Origin: Polyodon spathula
Lineage: Eukaryota; Chordata; Actinopteri; Acipenseriformes; Polyodontidae
Direction of reading: 5' to 3'
DNA: 64,000 nt
NCBI RefSeq assembly: GCF_017654505.1
Contig: NC_054549.1
Coordinates: 21,107,331 to 21,171,330 of the forward strand
Shown here: positions 39,626 through 51,546 of the stretch, in pieces
Position numbering within the stretch: position 1 is the first letter of the stretch
How the letters are laid out: each line of letters begins with the position of its first letter
Translations under genes and position numbers: made by a program
Notes under the pieces: generated by a model
Seen by the model: the letters and a program-made list of their open reading frames with translations, nothing else
The model's database searches: none
Told to the model about the DNA's origin: nothing

Positions 39626-40261
39626 CAGCTTCATGCTTTTTGTGTGCTTTGATGAAGGGGAGGTTTTCTAGGGGGCTCCCTATAAAGATTGTAAGATGTT
39701 TCTAATTCAGCGTGTCACTTTGCCTGCGTGGATCTGGTGCTTGATTTCCACACGCTGCAATTAATGCAATTTCCTGATCCTCCCCAAACAAAGACAATCA
39801 CATTTTATCTGCTTGAGAAGACATTTACAAACCTGAAGCAGCAGCTGAATTTTATATATATATATATTTGCATCCAGTCACTCACTCGGGCAAAACTTGA
39901 TGCAAAGCACATGAATCATTTAAAAACCTTTTCATACAATGTTTAGATTGCATTATAAATGACAAATAAAATACCCTGCAGATGCTTTTGTAAAATGCTG
40001 ATTAGTTTATCAGTGTAGGAAAGCACAGAGAAGATAATGAACCAGCCTGTGATCAATGTCTGTCTCTGTGTTTGTGCCTCTGTGTCTGTGTCTCAGTGTG
40101 TGTGTGTGCGTCTCGGTGTGTGCGTTGTGTCAGACACAGAGTCGTACCACAGAGTCACACCACACACACGCAGAGGCAACACACCGTTTCAACCCGGGCG
40201 GGGACCCACATTAGAACACATCAACGTTGCGTGTTGTGTGTTAATGTTGGTGTACATATCA
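39626..40261. other. Upstream DNA without recognised gene
   Basis: AT-rich unique sequence with a small TA repeat (39855-39870) and a TGTGTCTG tract (40060-40125). Confidence 0.5.
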
Positions 40262-41885
40262 CATAAGAACATAAGAACATAAGAAAGTTTACAAACGAGA
40301 GGAGGCCATTCGGCCCATCTTGCTCGTTTGGTTGTTAGTAGCTTATTGATCCCAAAATCTCATCAAGCAGCTTCTTGAAGGATCCCAGGGTGTCAGCTTC
40401 AACAACATTACTGGGGAGTTGATTCCAGACCCTCACAATTCTCTGTGTAAAAAAGTGTCTCCTATTTTCTGTTCTGAATGCCCCTTTTTCTAAACTCCAT
40501 TTGTGACCCCTGGTCCTTGTTTCTTTTTTCAGGCTGAAAAAGTCCCTTGGGTCGACACTGTCAATCCCTTTTAGAATTTTGAATGCTTGAATTAGGTCGC
40601 CACGTAGTCTTCTTTGTTCAAGACTGAACAGATTCAATTTTTTTAGCCTGTCTGCATATGACATGCCTTTTAAGCCCGGAATAATTCTGGTCGCTCTTCT
40701 TTGCACTCTTTCTAGAGCAGCAATATCTTTTTTATAGCGAGGTGACCAGAACTGAACACAATATTCAAGATGAGGTCTTACTAGTGCATTGTACAGTTTT
40801 AACATTACTTCCCTTGATTTAAATTCAACACTTTTCACAATGTATCCGAGCATCTTGTTAGCCTTTTTTATAGCTTCCCCACATTGTCTAGATGAAGACA
40901 TTTCTGAGTCAACAAAAACTCCTAGGTCTTTTTCATAGATTCCTTCTCCAATTTCAATATCTCCCATATGATATTTATAATGTACATTTTTATTTCCTGC
41001 GTGCAGTACCTTACACTTTTCTCTATTAAATGTCATTTGCCATGTGTCTGCCCAGTTCTGAATCTTGTCTAGATCATTTTGAATGACCTTTGCTGCTGCA
41101 ACAGTGTTTGCCACTCCTCCTACTTTTGTGTCGTCTACAAATTTAACAAGTTTGCTTACTATACCAGAATAGAAATCATTAATGTAGATTAGGAATAGCA
41201 GAGGACCTAATACTGATCCCTGTGGTACACCGCTGGTTACCACACTCCATTCTGAGGTTTTTCCTCTAATCAGTACTTTCTGTTTTCTACATGTTAACCA
41301 CTCCCTAATCCATGTACATGTGTTTCCTTGAATCCCAACTGCGTTCAGTTTGAGAATTAATCTTTTGTGCGGGACTTTGTCAAAAGCTTTCTGGAAATCT
41401 AAATAAACCATGTCATATGCTTTGCAATTATCCATTATGGATGTTGCATCCTCAAAAAAATCAAGCAAGTTAGTTAGGCACGATCTCCCTTTCCTAAAAC
41501 CATGCTGACTGTCTCCCAGTACCCTGTTACCATATAGGTAATTTTCCATTTTGGATCTTATTATAGTTTCCATAAGTTTGCATATAATAGAAGTCAGGCT
41601 TACTGGTCTGTAGTTACCTGGTTCAGTTTTGTTTCCCTTTTTGTGGATCGGTATTACGTTTGCAATTTTCCAGTCTGTCGGTACCACCCCTGTGTCAAGA
41701 GACTGCTGCATGATCTTGGTTAGCGGTTTGTAAATTACTTCTTTCATTTCTTTGAGTACTACTGGGAGGATCTCATCCGGCCCAGGGGATTTGTTTATTT
41801 TAAGAGCTCCTAGTCCCTTTAACACTTCTGCCTCAGTTATGCTAAAGTCATTGGTACACGGGGTATAAACGGGTCTGTATAACAC
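40262..41885 (-). mobile_element. CR1/L2-like LINE, 5'-truncated, RT frame intact
   Basis: The tail on the plus strand is (CATAAGAA)n at 40262-40290, then the same 3'UTR as the LINE at 15.3-18.2 kb. The element is cut off just upstream of the reverse transcriptase. The protein is close to identical with the first copy where both can be read, so the two insertions are young members of one family. Confidence 0.93.
40335..41885 (-). CDS. LINE reverse transcriptase, open frame of about 515 codons
   Basis: Uninterrupted from a truncated start (no convincing ATG) to [10 protein letters not shown] and a stop. RT motifs in order: [75 protein letters not shown] with the two catalytic aspartates, and the C-terminal [15 protein letters not shown] and [17 protein letters not shown]. 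The endonuclease half is missing, so it cannot be autonomous. Confidence 0.9.
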   Translation of the reverse strand: MLYRPVYTPCTNDFSITEAEVLKGLGALKINKSPGPDEILPVVLKEMKEVIYKPLTKIMQQSLDTGVVPTDWKIANVIPIHKKGNKTEPGNYRPVSLTSIICKLMETIIRSKMENYLYGNRVLGDSQHGFRKGRSCLTNLLDFFEDATSIMDNCKAYDMVYLDFQKAFDKVPHKRLILKLNAVGIQGNTCTWIREWLTCRKQKVLIRGKTSEWSVVTSGVPQGSVLGPLLFLIYINDFYSGIVSKLVKFVDDTKVGGVANTVAAAKVIQNDLDKIQNWADTWQMTFNREKCKVLHAGNKNVHYKYHMGDIEIGEGIYEKDLGVFVDSEMSSSRQCGEAIKKANKMLGYIVKSVEFKSREVMLKLYNALVRPHLEYCVQFWSPRYKKDIAALERVQRRATRIIPGLKGMSYADRLKKLNLFSLEQRRLRGDLIQAFKILKGIDSVDPRDFFSLKKETRTRGHKWSLEKGAFRTENRRHFFTQRIVRVWNQLPSNVVEADTLGSFKKLLDEILGSISY

Positions 41886-42127
41886 GAGTGTTTAAAATGT
41901 ATATTTGTATTTAGGCACGAGGATTGCTCAGCACTTCACATGCAGGTAAAATGTAATAATATGCGAGCACGGGGAATTGCACTTTATTAATTCACATGCA
42001 GTTGTACCGAGAGTCCAATTGAATGATTGATTAGCAATCGAGTCTCAGTACAGCTGCATAAGTGCAGCATGTTTTCACTCACTCGGGGTTGTGTGCTCGA
42101 TGAGTGGAGAACGGGATTGGAGACGGA

Positions 42128-42206
<79 letters not shown>
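42128..42206. repeat. AAT microsatellite
   Basis: About 26 uninterrupted AAT units. Confidence 0.97.
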
Positions 42207-42925
42207 GTTCAAATAGAAGCTCACCGTGTTTGTTTAGTGTTAGTCTGTTTTGTTTCATCTTTGTTTTGGCTACCAGTGCCGTGTCCTGTGTTTTGTTTGT
42301 CTTGCAACCTTTTATTTTCTGTCTGTCTGTTCAATATTAAATGCTGAGCTGGACCATTCGCTCAGCTCCACCTCTCTTTGTTTATTTCCTGTTTCTGGTC
42401 TGACGTCCCCCACTCCAGCCATCTTTGTGACAGTGTGTGTCTCAGTGTGTGTGTGCAGGTATTACTGTCAATGTGGGGACAAAATTTGAGAAAATGTCCC
42501 CACAAAGACAGTAACCCCTGAAGTAAACGACGCTGTGGGAACGTCCCCACTTTGTAAAACACCTTTTTAAGAAGTAAAACTCGACAAAATATTTACTTCT
42601 TTGTCAAATTTCTCCCTGTGTGGAGTTTTGTCTTACTGGATCACGCTCGCACGCAGACAGACAGGAAATCTATGCAGCGTATTAATTCAGAAACATCCCA
42701 TTGTCAGTGACTGGCATGTGAGTGACAGCCGTGTGACACTAATTGCCCTCTCCTGTCTTCCTGAGTAAAGGCTAGACTCTCTCGCTCCCTGTCGCTGAAT
42801 GTCCACGCTCTGTCAAACCTGCTAGAACCAACACAGTACCACAAGAACACTGCAGTGTCCTCCCATGCTTTCCCTTGGCTACTATTCATTTACCACAGCT
42901 TGCCCTGGATCCTCATGTTTAATAT
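42207..42925. other. Upstream DNA without recognised gene
   Basis: Contains a partly palindromic stretch at about 42470-42555 with GTCCCCAC on both strands (TGGGGACAAAATTTG, ATGTCCCCACAAAGACAG, AACGTCCCCACTTTG), reminiscent of a small fish inverted-repeat element. The rest is unique. Confidence 0.4.
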
Positions 42926-42969
42926 GCTTTACCACACCTCTCTGTGCTTTACAATGCTTCCCTATGCTT
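42916..42969 (+). repeat. 40-bp satellite, single copy with leader
   Basis: One unit (GCTTTACCACACCTCTCTGT, GCTTTACAATGCTTCCCTAT) preceded by AGCTTGCCCTGG..GTTTAATAT, the same leader as array 6 (AGCTTGCCCTTTATTAATAT). This is a minimal form of the arrays. Confidence 0.85.
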
Positions 42970-43072
42970 GGTTTGCCATGCATTTTTGTACTCTAGCCTA
43001 TACAGTCCTTACCTGCACTTTACCAGGTACAAAATGTATCTAATAAGTGACCTGAGTGCAGGGCTGGTGCCT

Positions 43073-43218
43073 CCCCACCTCTCCCTCTCTCCTTCTCTCT
43101 CTCCCTCTCCTCCTCTCCCTCTCTCCTTCTCTCTCTCTCCCTCTCTCCTTCTCTCTCTCTCCTTCTCTCCGTCTCTCTCTCCCTCTCCCTCTCTCCTCTC
43201 CTCTCTCCCTCTCCTCTC

Positions 43219-43252
<34 letters not shown>

Positions 43253-43635
43253 CCTCTCTCCCTCTCTCTCTCTCCCTCTCTCCTCCCTCCCCTCTCTCCC
43301 TCTCTCCCTCTCTCCTTCTCTCTCTCCCTCTCCCTCCCCACCTCTCCCTCTCTCCTTCTCTCTCTCCCTCCCCCCCTCTCTCTCTCTCCTTCTCTCTCCC
43401 TCTCCACCTCTCCCTCTCTCCTTCTCTCTCTCCCTCCCCACCTCTCCCTCTCTCCCTCTCTCCTTCTGTCTCTCCCTCCCCACCTCTCCTCTCTCTCCTT
43501 CTCTCTCTCCCTCTCTCTCTCTCCCCTCCTCTCCCTCTCTCTCTCTCTCTCTCTCTCCCTCCCTCTCTCTCTCTCTCTCCCTCTCTCTCTCCCTCTCCCT
43601 CCTCCCTTCTCTCTCCCCTTCTCTCTCTCCTCCTT
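43073..43635. repeat. CT/CCCT pyrimidine-rich repeat
   Basis: About 560 bp of CTCTCTCC-type sequence; the mirror of the purine tracts seen inside L1 introns. Confidence 0.95.
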
Positions 43636-43710
43636 ACAGAGTTTTCAGCAGCGTTGGTGTGTGAATGAGGGATTGTGTGTGCTGGGGGAGGAGGGAGAGC
43701 GACAGTTTTT

Positions 43711-43711
<1 letters not shown>

Positions 43712-43793
<82 letters not shown>
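43712..43793. repeat. TG then TA microsatellite
   Basis: TGTGTG (43712-43728) running into TATATA (43729-43793). Confidence 0.95.
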
Positions 43794-43795
<2 letters not shown>

Positions 43796-44223
43796 ATTTG
43801 TTCTATTATATAACCTTGTTTATTAGTTGAATTTTGTGTTTTTATTGTAAATTCTAGTTTTTTCAAATGTTTCAATAAAGAACCCTTAAAGTCAAAAGTC
43901 TCTCCCTCTCCTTCTCTCTTTCATCTTTCTCCCTCTCTCACATCCCCTCGCTCTCTATGAAACCTTAATAATTTAGAGGGATTTTTTTCACCAATAGGGT
44001 CGTCAGGGGCAACCAGAACCTCTCATCCAGCTGTTTCCGTGACAACGAGATTGTTTCCTGCCTCCCCTGCTGTGTCAGAACCACAGGTTTTGGATTGTGT
44101 TGTATCGCCTGTAGAGTTTTATTTCATCCTCACCTTACATCTACTTTCAGTCGATATTAAAGTTTGCAAAGGTACATTTGCACAGATATTTGGCAGTTTT
44201 TCCACCATTGATTATACTCTGCA

Positions 44224-44592
44224 TTTACCAGACCTCTCTGTGCTTTACAATGCTTGCCTATGCTTTACCAGACCTCTCTGTGCTTTACAATGCTTCCCTA
44301 TGCTTTACCAGACCTCTCTGTGCTTTACAATGCTTCCCTATGCTTTACCAGACCTCTCTGTGCTTTACAATGCTTCCCTATGCTTTACCAGACCTCTCTG
44401 TGCTTTACAATGCTTCCCTATGCTTTACCAGACCTCTCTGTGCTTTACAATGCTTCCCTATGCTTTACCAGACCTCTCTGTGCTTTACAATGCTTCCCTA
44501 TGCTTTACCAGACCTCTCTGTGCTTTACAATGCCTCCCTATGCTTTACCAGACCTCTCTGTGCTTTAAAATGGTTCCCTATGCTTTATCATG
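44224..44592 (+). repeat. 40-bp satellite array 4
   Basis: About nine uniform units, the first directly after ACTCTGCATTTACCAGACC. Followed within 40 bp by a CA microsatellite (44623-44667). Confidence 0.95.
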
Positions 44593-44618
44593 CTTTCAGA
44601 CAAAGAAATACATACACT

Positions 44619-44667
<49 letters not shown>

Positions 44668-44670
<3 letters not shown>

Positions 44671-46315
44671 ATGACTATTTGGTTGAGATAATTTTCTTTG
44701 TTTGCTCTCAAACACACACTAAACGCTTCAGTTCCGGGCGAAAATAAAGCAGATGAGCAGTTAATGAGTGTTGTGCTTTAATTAACAGAGTAATTAGCAA
44801 GTTGAGATAGACTGAGTGAGAGAGAGAGAGGCAGTGGAGGACAAACTGTCGCCAGCAGCATGAAGCCAGTCGAACCAGCAGCGGACTGGGAGCAAACTGG
44901 GAGGAGAGAAGAGCGTGAGACACACACACACTCACAGTGCTGGTGGCAAATGATTCTCAGTGGTGCTTGAAATGTGTCACGCAGAGCAAACAAAAATAAC
45001 AAGGCTGAAACAGTTACCAATGAGAGCTGAGCCTGGGGCAAGAGAGAGGAGAGGAAAGGAGAGGAGAGGAGAGGGGGAGGGAGATCCAGACTAAGTTCCA
45101 TGATAATGGATTATAATTTCATCACGAGTTTCTCAAATACTGTTTCATCGGTAGCTTGAAAAGACTCAGTCAGCAGTTTCATTTCTTATCCAAAAATCTC
45201 TGGGGAGCAGGCAGTCATGGAAGCATGCATCCTTGAATTTGTAGCGATCACTCTGCACAACTGAGAAGCAGTTGTACTGTCCTCCCTAAGGAGATACCAC
45301 TGGCCCAATATCTGTAACTAACTAAGTCAGCAAGAGTGACAGACAGCAAAAGCAGGGACGTCAGGGGTGTCAATTTCATGAACAAACGGTTTATTTTTAT
45401 AGTCAAAAATAACACTATAGCGAAATGAATGCAGTGTCTGGTGGGCCTCCAATAAACCCACACACACACAAACACCACACCAATACAAAACCAACACACC
45501 GACAGGCCAAAAAGACAAAGGTGAATGAATAATTATACAGGGAAACCAATTACAAAGACAGTCTTCATGGCAATGGATGATAAATGAAATTTAGGCCAAA
45601 CAAGTCCAGTGACGCAATGCAATGATCGTTGAAAATGGCGGGTCTGTCGTGTAGTACCGGGTTGAACAGCCGTTTGGAAAATATCAGGAGGACCAGGAAC
45701 AACATGAAGACAGAACACGCTAACAAAAACAACCCCTAAACAGACCTTGAACAGGAACTAAACTTAAACAAGTAACAGTGTAAACAAAAAAGAAAGGTTT
45801 AGACAAAGTACAAGATTAACAAGTTACTCTAGAATTAAGTAATATGCTGTTTATTAAATGGATTCCTCAAGAGAAAAGGGAGTTCCCTCTTGGTCTAGCC
45901 AGCCAGCTTTAATACTCTGAGATTGGAGGAATGAGCCAATGGGGTGAGAGGATGAACAGAGGGTGATAGCAAGGAACTATGGGAATTTGAGTTTTAACCT
46001 GGCCAGACTACTGACCCTAATAAAAGGGACAGGTGGGTGAAACTTACACCCATTTTATGGAGCAAGTGAATTGCTACAAATTAATGAAATAAATAAATAA
46101 GGGAGAGAGGGAGGCAGGAATGGAGAGAGGGAGGCAGGGAGGTAGAAAGAGAGGGAGGAAGGAAGATCTAGCACATACTCGCTGTGCATCAGTGTCCTAG
46201 GTGAATGCAGACTGACAGCTGTCTCTGTCAATTTCGTTTGTCACTACCAGGATCTTCATCTGTCTGATGAGCCAAGTGTGTCACAGACAACTCCCACTAA
46301 CATTCTGACAGCTCT
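44668..46315. other. Upstream DNA without recognised gene
   Basis: About 1.6 kb of mainly unique sequence, with AGGGAGGCAGG-type repeats near 46100-46165. A minus-strand frame at 45248-45499 has hydrophobic stretches but no supporting features. Confidence 0.45.
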
Positions 46316-46317
46316 GT

Positions 46318-46517
46318 GAATCCGACAGACACACACACACACACACACACAAACACACAGAGACACACACAAACACACAGAGACACGCATACACACACAA
46401 ACACACAGAGACACACACAAACACACAGAGACACGCGCACACACACACACACACACACACAGACACACACAACACACTACACACACACACACACACACTG
46501 ACACACACACACACACA

Positions 46518-46600
<83 letters not shown>

Positions 46601-46605
46601 ACACA

Positions 46606-46676
<71 letters not shown>

Positions 46677-46718
46677 CACACACACACACACACACAGACA
46701 CACACACAGACACACACA

Positions 46719-46784
<66 letters not shown>

Positions 46785-47006
46785 ACACTGTCACACACAC
46801 ACACAGTATGTGTGTGGTGTACAGTGTATGTGTAACACTGACACACACACACACTGACACACACACACACACACACAGACACACTGACACACACACACAC
46901 ATTGACACACTGACACACACACACTGACACACTGACACACACACACACACACACACACTGACACACACACTGAGACGCACACACACACACACACACACAC
47001 ACTCAG

Positions 47007-47037
<31 letters not shown>

Positions 47038-47048
47038 GAGCACACACA

Positions 47049-47095
<47 letters not shown>

Positions 47096-47158
47096 ACACA
47101 CACACACACACACACACACACTGACACACACAGACACACACACACACACACAGACACT
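46318..47158. repeat. CA microsatellite, about 840 bp
   Basis: Long ACACAC array with GACACAC, AACACAC and CTGACAC variants and one non-repeat island near 46800-46850 (ACAGTATGTGTGTGGTGTAC, partly inverted). Cys/Val frames on the minus strand are artefacts. Confidence 0.96.
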
Positions 47159-47248
47159 AGTTAACAAGACTAGAGTGCAATTTAGATAAAAAGAGAGTTC
47201 TTTCAGCACTGCACACGTCAGGAAGAAAATGGAACCATGTTATTATTA

Positions 47249-47281
<33 letters not shown>

Positions 47282-47627
47282 CGCCCTTGAAGAGTCAGAG
47301 TTGACTGGAAATGACTGAGGGCTTTGTTAACAGCTGGCCGGTCGATGTGTCACAACGTGTAAATTGAACACAAGACACAGCGCTGCCGGGGAGCGCACGG
47401 CTCGGTCCTTGGGGAGCTCTGGGGCCTGCCTGTCAGACCAGACCAGGGCTCTGAGTTACTCAACTGGGTGTGAGCATTAATGTGCTCAGAAGGACTGGAC
47501 TGTTTAAATACTGTAGCCACTCGACAGGCTGACTGCAAACAGCAATTGAAGATGGGTTTCGTCTAAAACTCATCAGGATATTCTAATATCACGTTTATAT
47601 AAGTGGCCCACAGTGTGACAAAGCACA
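47159..47627. other. Spacer, unique DNA
   Basis: Unique DNA with an AAT microsatellite at about 47248-47278. No gene seen. Confidence 0.5.
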
Positions 47628-48436
47628 GTGAAAGCATGGTAAAGCATAGGGAAGCATTGTAAAGCACAGAGAAGGATGGTAAAGCATAGGGAAGCATTGT
47701 AAAGCACAGAGAGGTCTGGTAAAGCATAGGGAAGCATTGTAAAGCACAGAGAAGGATGGTAAAGCATAGGGAAGCATTGTAAAGCACAGAGAGGTATGGT
47801 AAAGCATAGGGAAGCATTGTAAAGCACAGAGAGGTCTGGTAAAGCATAGGGAAGCATTGTAAAGCACTGAGAGGGCTGGTAAAGCATAGGGAAGCATTGT
47901 AAAGCACAGAAAGGTCTGGTAAAGCACATGGAAGCATTGTAAAGCACAGAGAGGTCTGGTAAAGCATAGGGAAGCATTGTAAAGCACAGAGAGGTCTGGT
48001 AAAGCATAGGGAAGCATTGTAAAGCACAGAGAGGTCTGGTAAAGCATAGGGAAGCATTGTAAAGCACAGAGAGGGCTGGTAAAGCATAGGGAAGCATTGT
48101 AAAGCACAGAGAGGTCTGGTAAAGCATAGGGAAGCATTGTAAAGCACAGAGAGGTCTGGTAAAGCATAGGGAAGCATTGTAAAGCACAGAGAGGTGTGGT
48201 AAAGCATAGGGAAGCATTGTAAAGCACAGAGAGGTCTGGTAAAGCATAGGAAAGCATTGTAAAGCAGAGAGAGGTCTGGTAACGCATAGGGAAGCATTGT
48301 AAAGCACAGAGAGGCCTGGTAAAGCATAGGGAAGCATTGTAAAGCACAGAGAGGTATGGCAAAGCATAGGGAAGCATTGTAAAGCACAGAGAGGTCTGGT
48401 AAAGCATAGGGAAGCATTGTAAAGCACAGAGAGGGA
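47628..48436 (-). repeat. 40-bp satellite array 5
   Basis: About 20 units in minus orientation, moderately diverged. It is bounded by GTGAAAGCATGGTAAAGC on the left and GAGAGGGAGGGGAG on the right. Confidence 0.96.
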
Positions 48437-49090
48437 GGGGAGTTTGTAGAACAGGGGAGATCCTCGTTGTGTTAGTAAGTACAGCAGTCAGATGTGTGCT
48501 GACAAAACAAAATCAAATTGATTAAGAGTCTCAGATCAAGCAGGTGAGTCTCAGGCAACCAAAGAGAGCTCCAGAGCTCTCAAAGCATCTTAGTTCAGTG
48601 AAGCAGCTTCCTAGACCACATTGCTGGGGTTCACACAAGGCTGGCTTTGTGTGCACAACCTCTTCTTTAGGGGCTTCAAACGAAACCAAAACCTACGAAA
48701 AATCAGCAAAAAACTACAGAAATAAACAAGAGAAGCACAAGGGTTTCTGTTGAAGACGCTGAGAAAGACTTCTAGTGGAAACGCTTGCCGTTGAATTGAT
48801 GAAGTTTCTTTTAGCATGCATAAGGATTTTTAGGTAAAACTAGAAGGAACTACGTCAAGTAATCTCTAAAATAGAATAATAAAAAAAAAACAATGTAAAA
48901 AAGGAACAGCACGTCAAAAAGCATTTCTTTCGTATTTGAAAAACCTCTTGAAGAGTGGTGGTGCTGCTGTCGGGCTGTGCTGCTACAGAAGCACTCTGAG
49001 ACTGTGGCTCTGCTTGGAATCCAGCGTGACAGGGCCTGTCTGCTGGTGTCATTTCCACAAGAGGCAATGGCACAGACAGCCTGAGAATCC
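48437..49090. other. Upstream DNA without recognised gene
   Basis: Unique DNA except for the repeat at 48741-48806 (GAAGACGCTGAGAAAGACTT..GGAAACGCTTGCCGTTG), the same family as the foldback at 5383-5545. Confidence 0.55.
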
Positions 49091-49290
49091 CATCCATCCA
49101 TTATCTGTAACTGCTTAATCCTTTACAGGATCGCGGTGAGCTGGAGGCCAACCCGGCAGACACAGGGCGCAAGGCAGGACTGGACGGGATGCCAGTCCAT
49201 CGCAGGGCACCACACACACACACAGGGCAACCTCCCACACTCTTTGCAGTGTGGGAGGAAATGGGAGTACCTGGAGAAAACCCACACACA
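49091..49290 (+). mobile_element. Dispersed fish repeat (CATCCATCCATTATC family)
   Basis: Starts CCATCCATCCATTATCTG and continues ..GGGATGCCAGTCCATCGCAG, TGTGGGAGGAAATGGGAG and AAAACCCACACACAGACAGG. These phrases belong to a very common interspersed repeat of fish genomes. It ends GGGAGAAC, where the 49-bp array begins. Confidence 0.75.
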
Positions 49291-50085
49291 GACAGGGAGA
49301 ACAGAGCTGTATAGAGGTCTATAGGAAAGAGAACTCCACTCTCAACACTGCAGAGCTGTACAGAGGTCTATAGGAAAGAGAACTCCACTCTCAACACTGC
49401 AGAGCTGTATAGAGGTCTATAGGAAAGAGAACTCCACTCTCAACACTGCAGAGCTGTATAGAGGTCTATAGGAAAGAGAACTCCACTCTCAACACTGCAG
49501 AGCTGTATAGAGGTCTATAGGAAAGAGAACTCCACTCTCAACACTGCAGAGCTGTATAGAGGTCTATAGGAAAGAGAACTCCACTCTCAACACTGCAGAG
49601 CTGTATAGAGGTCTATAGGAAAGAGAACTCCACTCTCAACACTGCAGAGCTGTATAGAGGTCTATAGGAAAGAGAACTCCACTCTCAACACTGCAGAGCT
49701 GTATAGAGGTCTATAGGAAAGAGAACTCCACTCTCAACACTGCAGAGCTGTACAGAGGTCTATAGGAAAGAGAACTCCACTCTCAACACTGCAGAGCTGT
49801 ATAGAGGTCTATAGGAAAGAGAACTCCACTCTCAACACTGCAGAGCTGTATAGAGGTCTATAGGAAAGAGAACTCCACTCTCAACACTGCAGAGCTGTAC
49901 AGAGGTCTATAGGAAAGAGAACTCCACTCTCAACACTGCAGAGCTGTATAGAGGTCTATAGGAAAGAGAACTCCACTCTCAACACTGCAGAGCTGTACAG
50001 AGGTCTATAGGAAAGAGAACTCCACTCTCAACACTGCAGAGCTGTACAGAGGTCTATAGGAAAGAGAACTCCACTCAACACAGTC
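49290..50085. repeat. 49-bp tandem array
   Basis: About 16 copies at 49-bp spacing of GAGCTGTATAGAGGTCTATA + GGAAAGAGAACTCCACTCTC + AACACTGCA, nearly identical except for GTATA/GTACA. It begins exactly at the end of the CATCCATCC repeat. Confidence 0.96.
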
Positions 50086-50560
50086 TATTATCAGATTCTA
50101 CCCCCAACAATATAAGAGCGCTAATATTAACCGTAGGTTAGGAGTTTAGTATTTATATCATGTATATATTTTACAGACAGACAGACAGAATCAGCGCTCG
50201 GTGTTCCCCTGTAAGCAATGTGAGATACCGTTCCTTAAACTCCTATATTGAATCCCGGAGCTCTGAGCAGAGCCTGTGCTTTTAATGAAACACCTGGGAC
50301 TGAAGCAATGCTGCATGTCTTAATTAATTAATTAATACTTTTCTAGATGTCATTCAATGCACTGGGGGGGGGGGGAATCTAGAAATATATTTAATGCATA
50401 ATTTTATACTTCATATGTTCTAGCAATAAATGTGTATGATTTCTATACATTCAGATTAAAGTTCCATTTGAGAATTTGTGCACGCCTTCATAACAGTGAG
50501 GGAAAAACACAAAACTAGGCAGGAATGAAGGGCTACTGAATTAGCCCGCGGTCTGTCTCT
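50086..50560. other. Upstream DNA without recognised gene
   Basis: AT-rich unique DNA with a short G run near 50366. Nothing recognised. Confidence 0.5.
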
Positions 50561-50564
50561 CAGT

Positions 50565-51235
50565 CTGCCTGCCTGCCTGTCCGTCTGTCTGCGAGTCTGT
50601 CTGTCAGTGTGTCTGTCAGTGTGTCTGTCAGTGTGTCTGTCTGTGTGTCTGTCTGTCTGTCGGTGTGTCTGTGTGTCTGTCTGTGTGTCTGTGTGTCTGT
50701 CTCTCTGTTTGTCTGTCTGCCTGCCTGCCTGCCTGCCTGCGAGTCTGTGTGTCTGTGTGTCTGTGTGTCTGTCTGTCTGCGAGTCTGTGTGTCTGCCTGC
50801 GAGTCTGTGTGTCTGTGTGTCTGTCTGTCTGTCTGCGAGTCTGTCTGTCTGTCTGCCTGCCTGCGTGCCTGCAAGTCTGTGTGTCTGTGTGTCTGTCTGC
50901 GAGTCTGTGTGTCTGTCTGCGAGTGTCTGTGTGTCTGTCTGTCGAGTGGACTGTGTGTCTGTCTGCGACGCTCAGACACTGCCTGTCTGCGTGACTGTCA
51001 GACAGACGTTCAGACAGACGTGTCTGTGTGTCTGTCAGGTCGGTCTGTCTGTGTCTGTCTGTCGAGTCGCTGTGTGTCTGTCTGCAAGTATGTCTGTTTT
51101 CAGACGAGTCTGTCTGCGAGACTGTGTGTCTGTCTGTCAGGTGTCTGTCAGACACACAGTGCAGTGACGGACAGACAGATGCACTCTTCTGTCTGTGAGT
51201 CTGTCTGTCTGTGTGTCTGTCTGTCTGCACTCCCG
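50565..51235. repeat. GTCT/GTGTCT microsatellite
   Basis: Irregular GTCTGTCTGTGTGTCTGCGA repeat. The right half (50940-51170) is interrupted and partly inverted (CAGACAGAC). Confidence 0.94.
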
Positions 51236-51546
51236 AGCCCCTGCGTGTCTCTGATTGCTGGCGATGCCTTCAATGTGTGAAGCAGCTCCTCTCTGAGTGA
51301 CTCACTGGTCTCTCGAGCGTCTCTGTGTGACTCAGCTTACTGGAAACCACCAGCTGCACCCCGGCTCCAGCACTCAGAGTGAAATACTCCATCATGCAGC
51401 TAGCTTTGCACTGGATCACACTCACTGACAACTCCAGGAGGGGTGCTTGGAGAATACTAGAGAGAGATCGGGAATCATCACAGATCTGTTACAACCTCAA
51501 ATGCACTTTCCTAATGCATCTCCATAGCTTGCCCTTTATTAATATG
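51236..51546. other. Spacer with 40-bp-array leader
   Basis: Unique DNA ending in CCATAGCTTGCCCTTTATTAATATG, a leader shared with the single unit at 42916. Confidence 0.55.

Noticed and set aside
45248..45499. Minus frame with hydrophobic segments that might be a small membrane protein
   Set aside because: No homology recognised, no start context or neighbours, and composition like the surrounding non-coding DNA.
46256..47157. Cys/Val-rich frames of over 200 codons
   Set aside because: Translation of a CA microsatellite.
49290..50085. Possible CRISPR-like array (also 34744-35300, 36095-36725 and 58591-59210)
   Set aside because: The units are contiguous with no unique spacers, and the window is a vertebrate genome; these are ordinary minisatellites.
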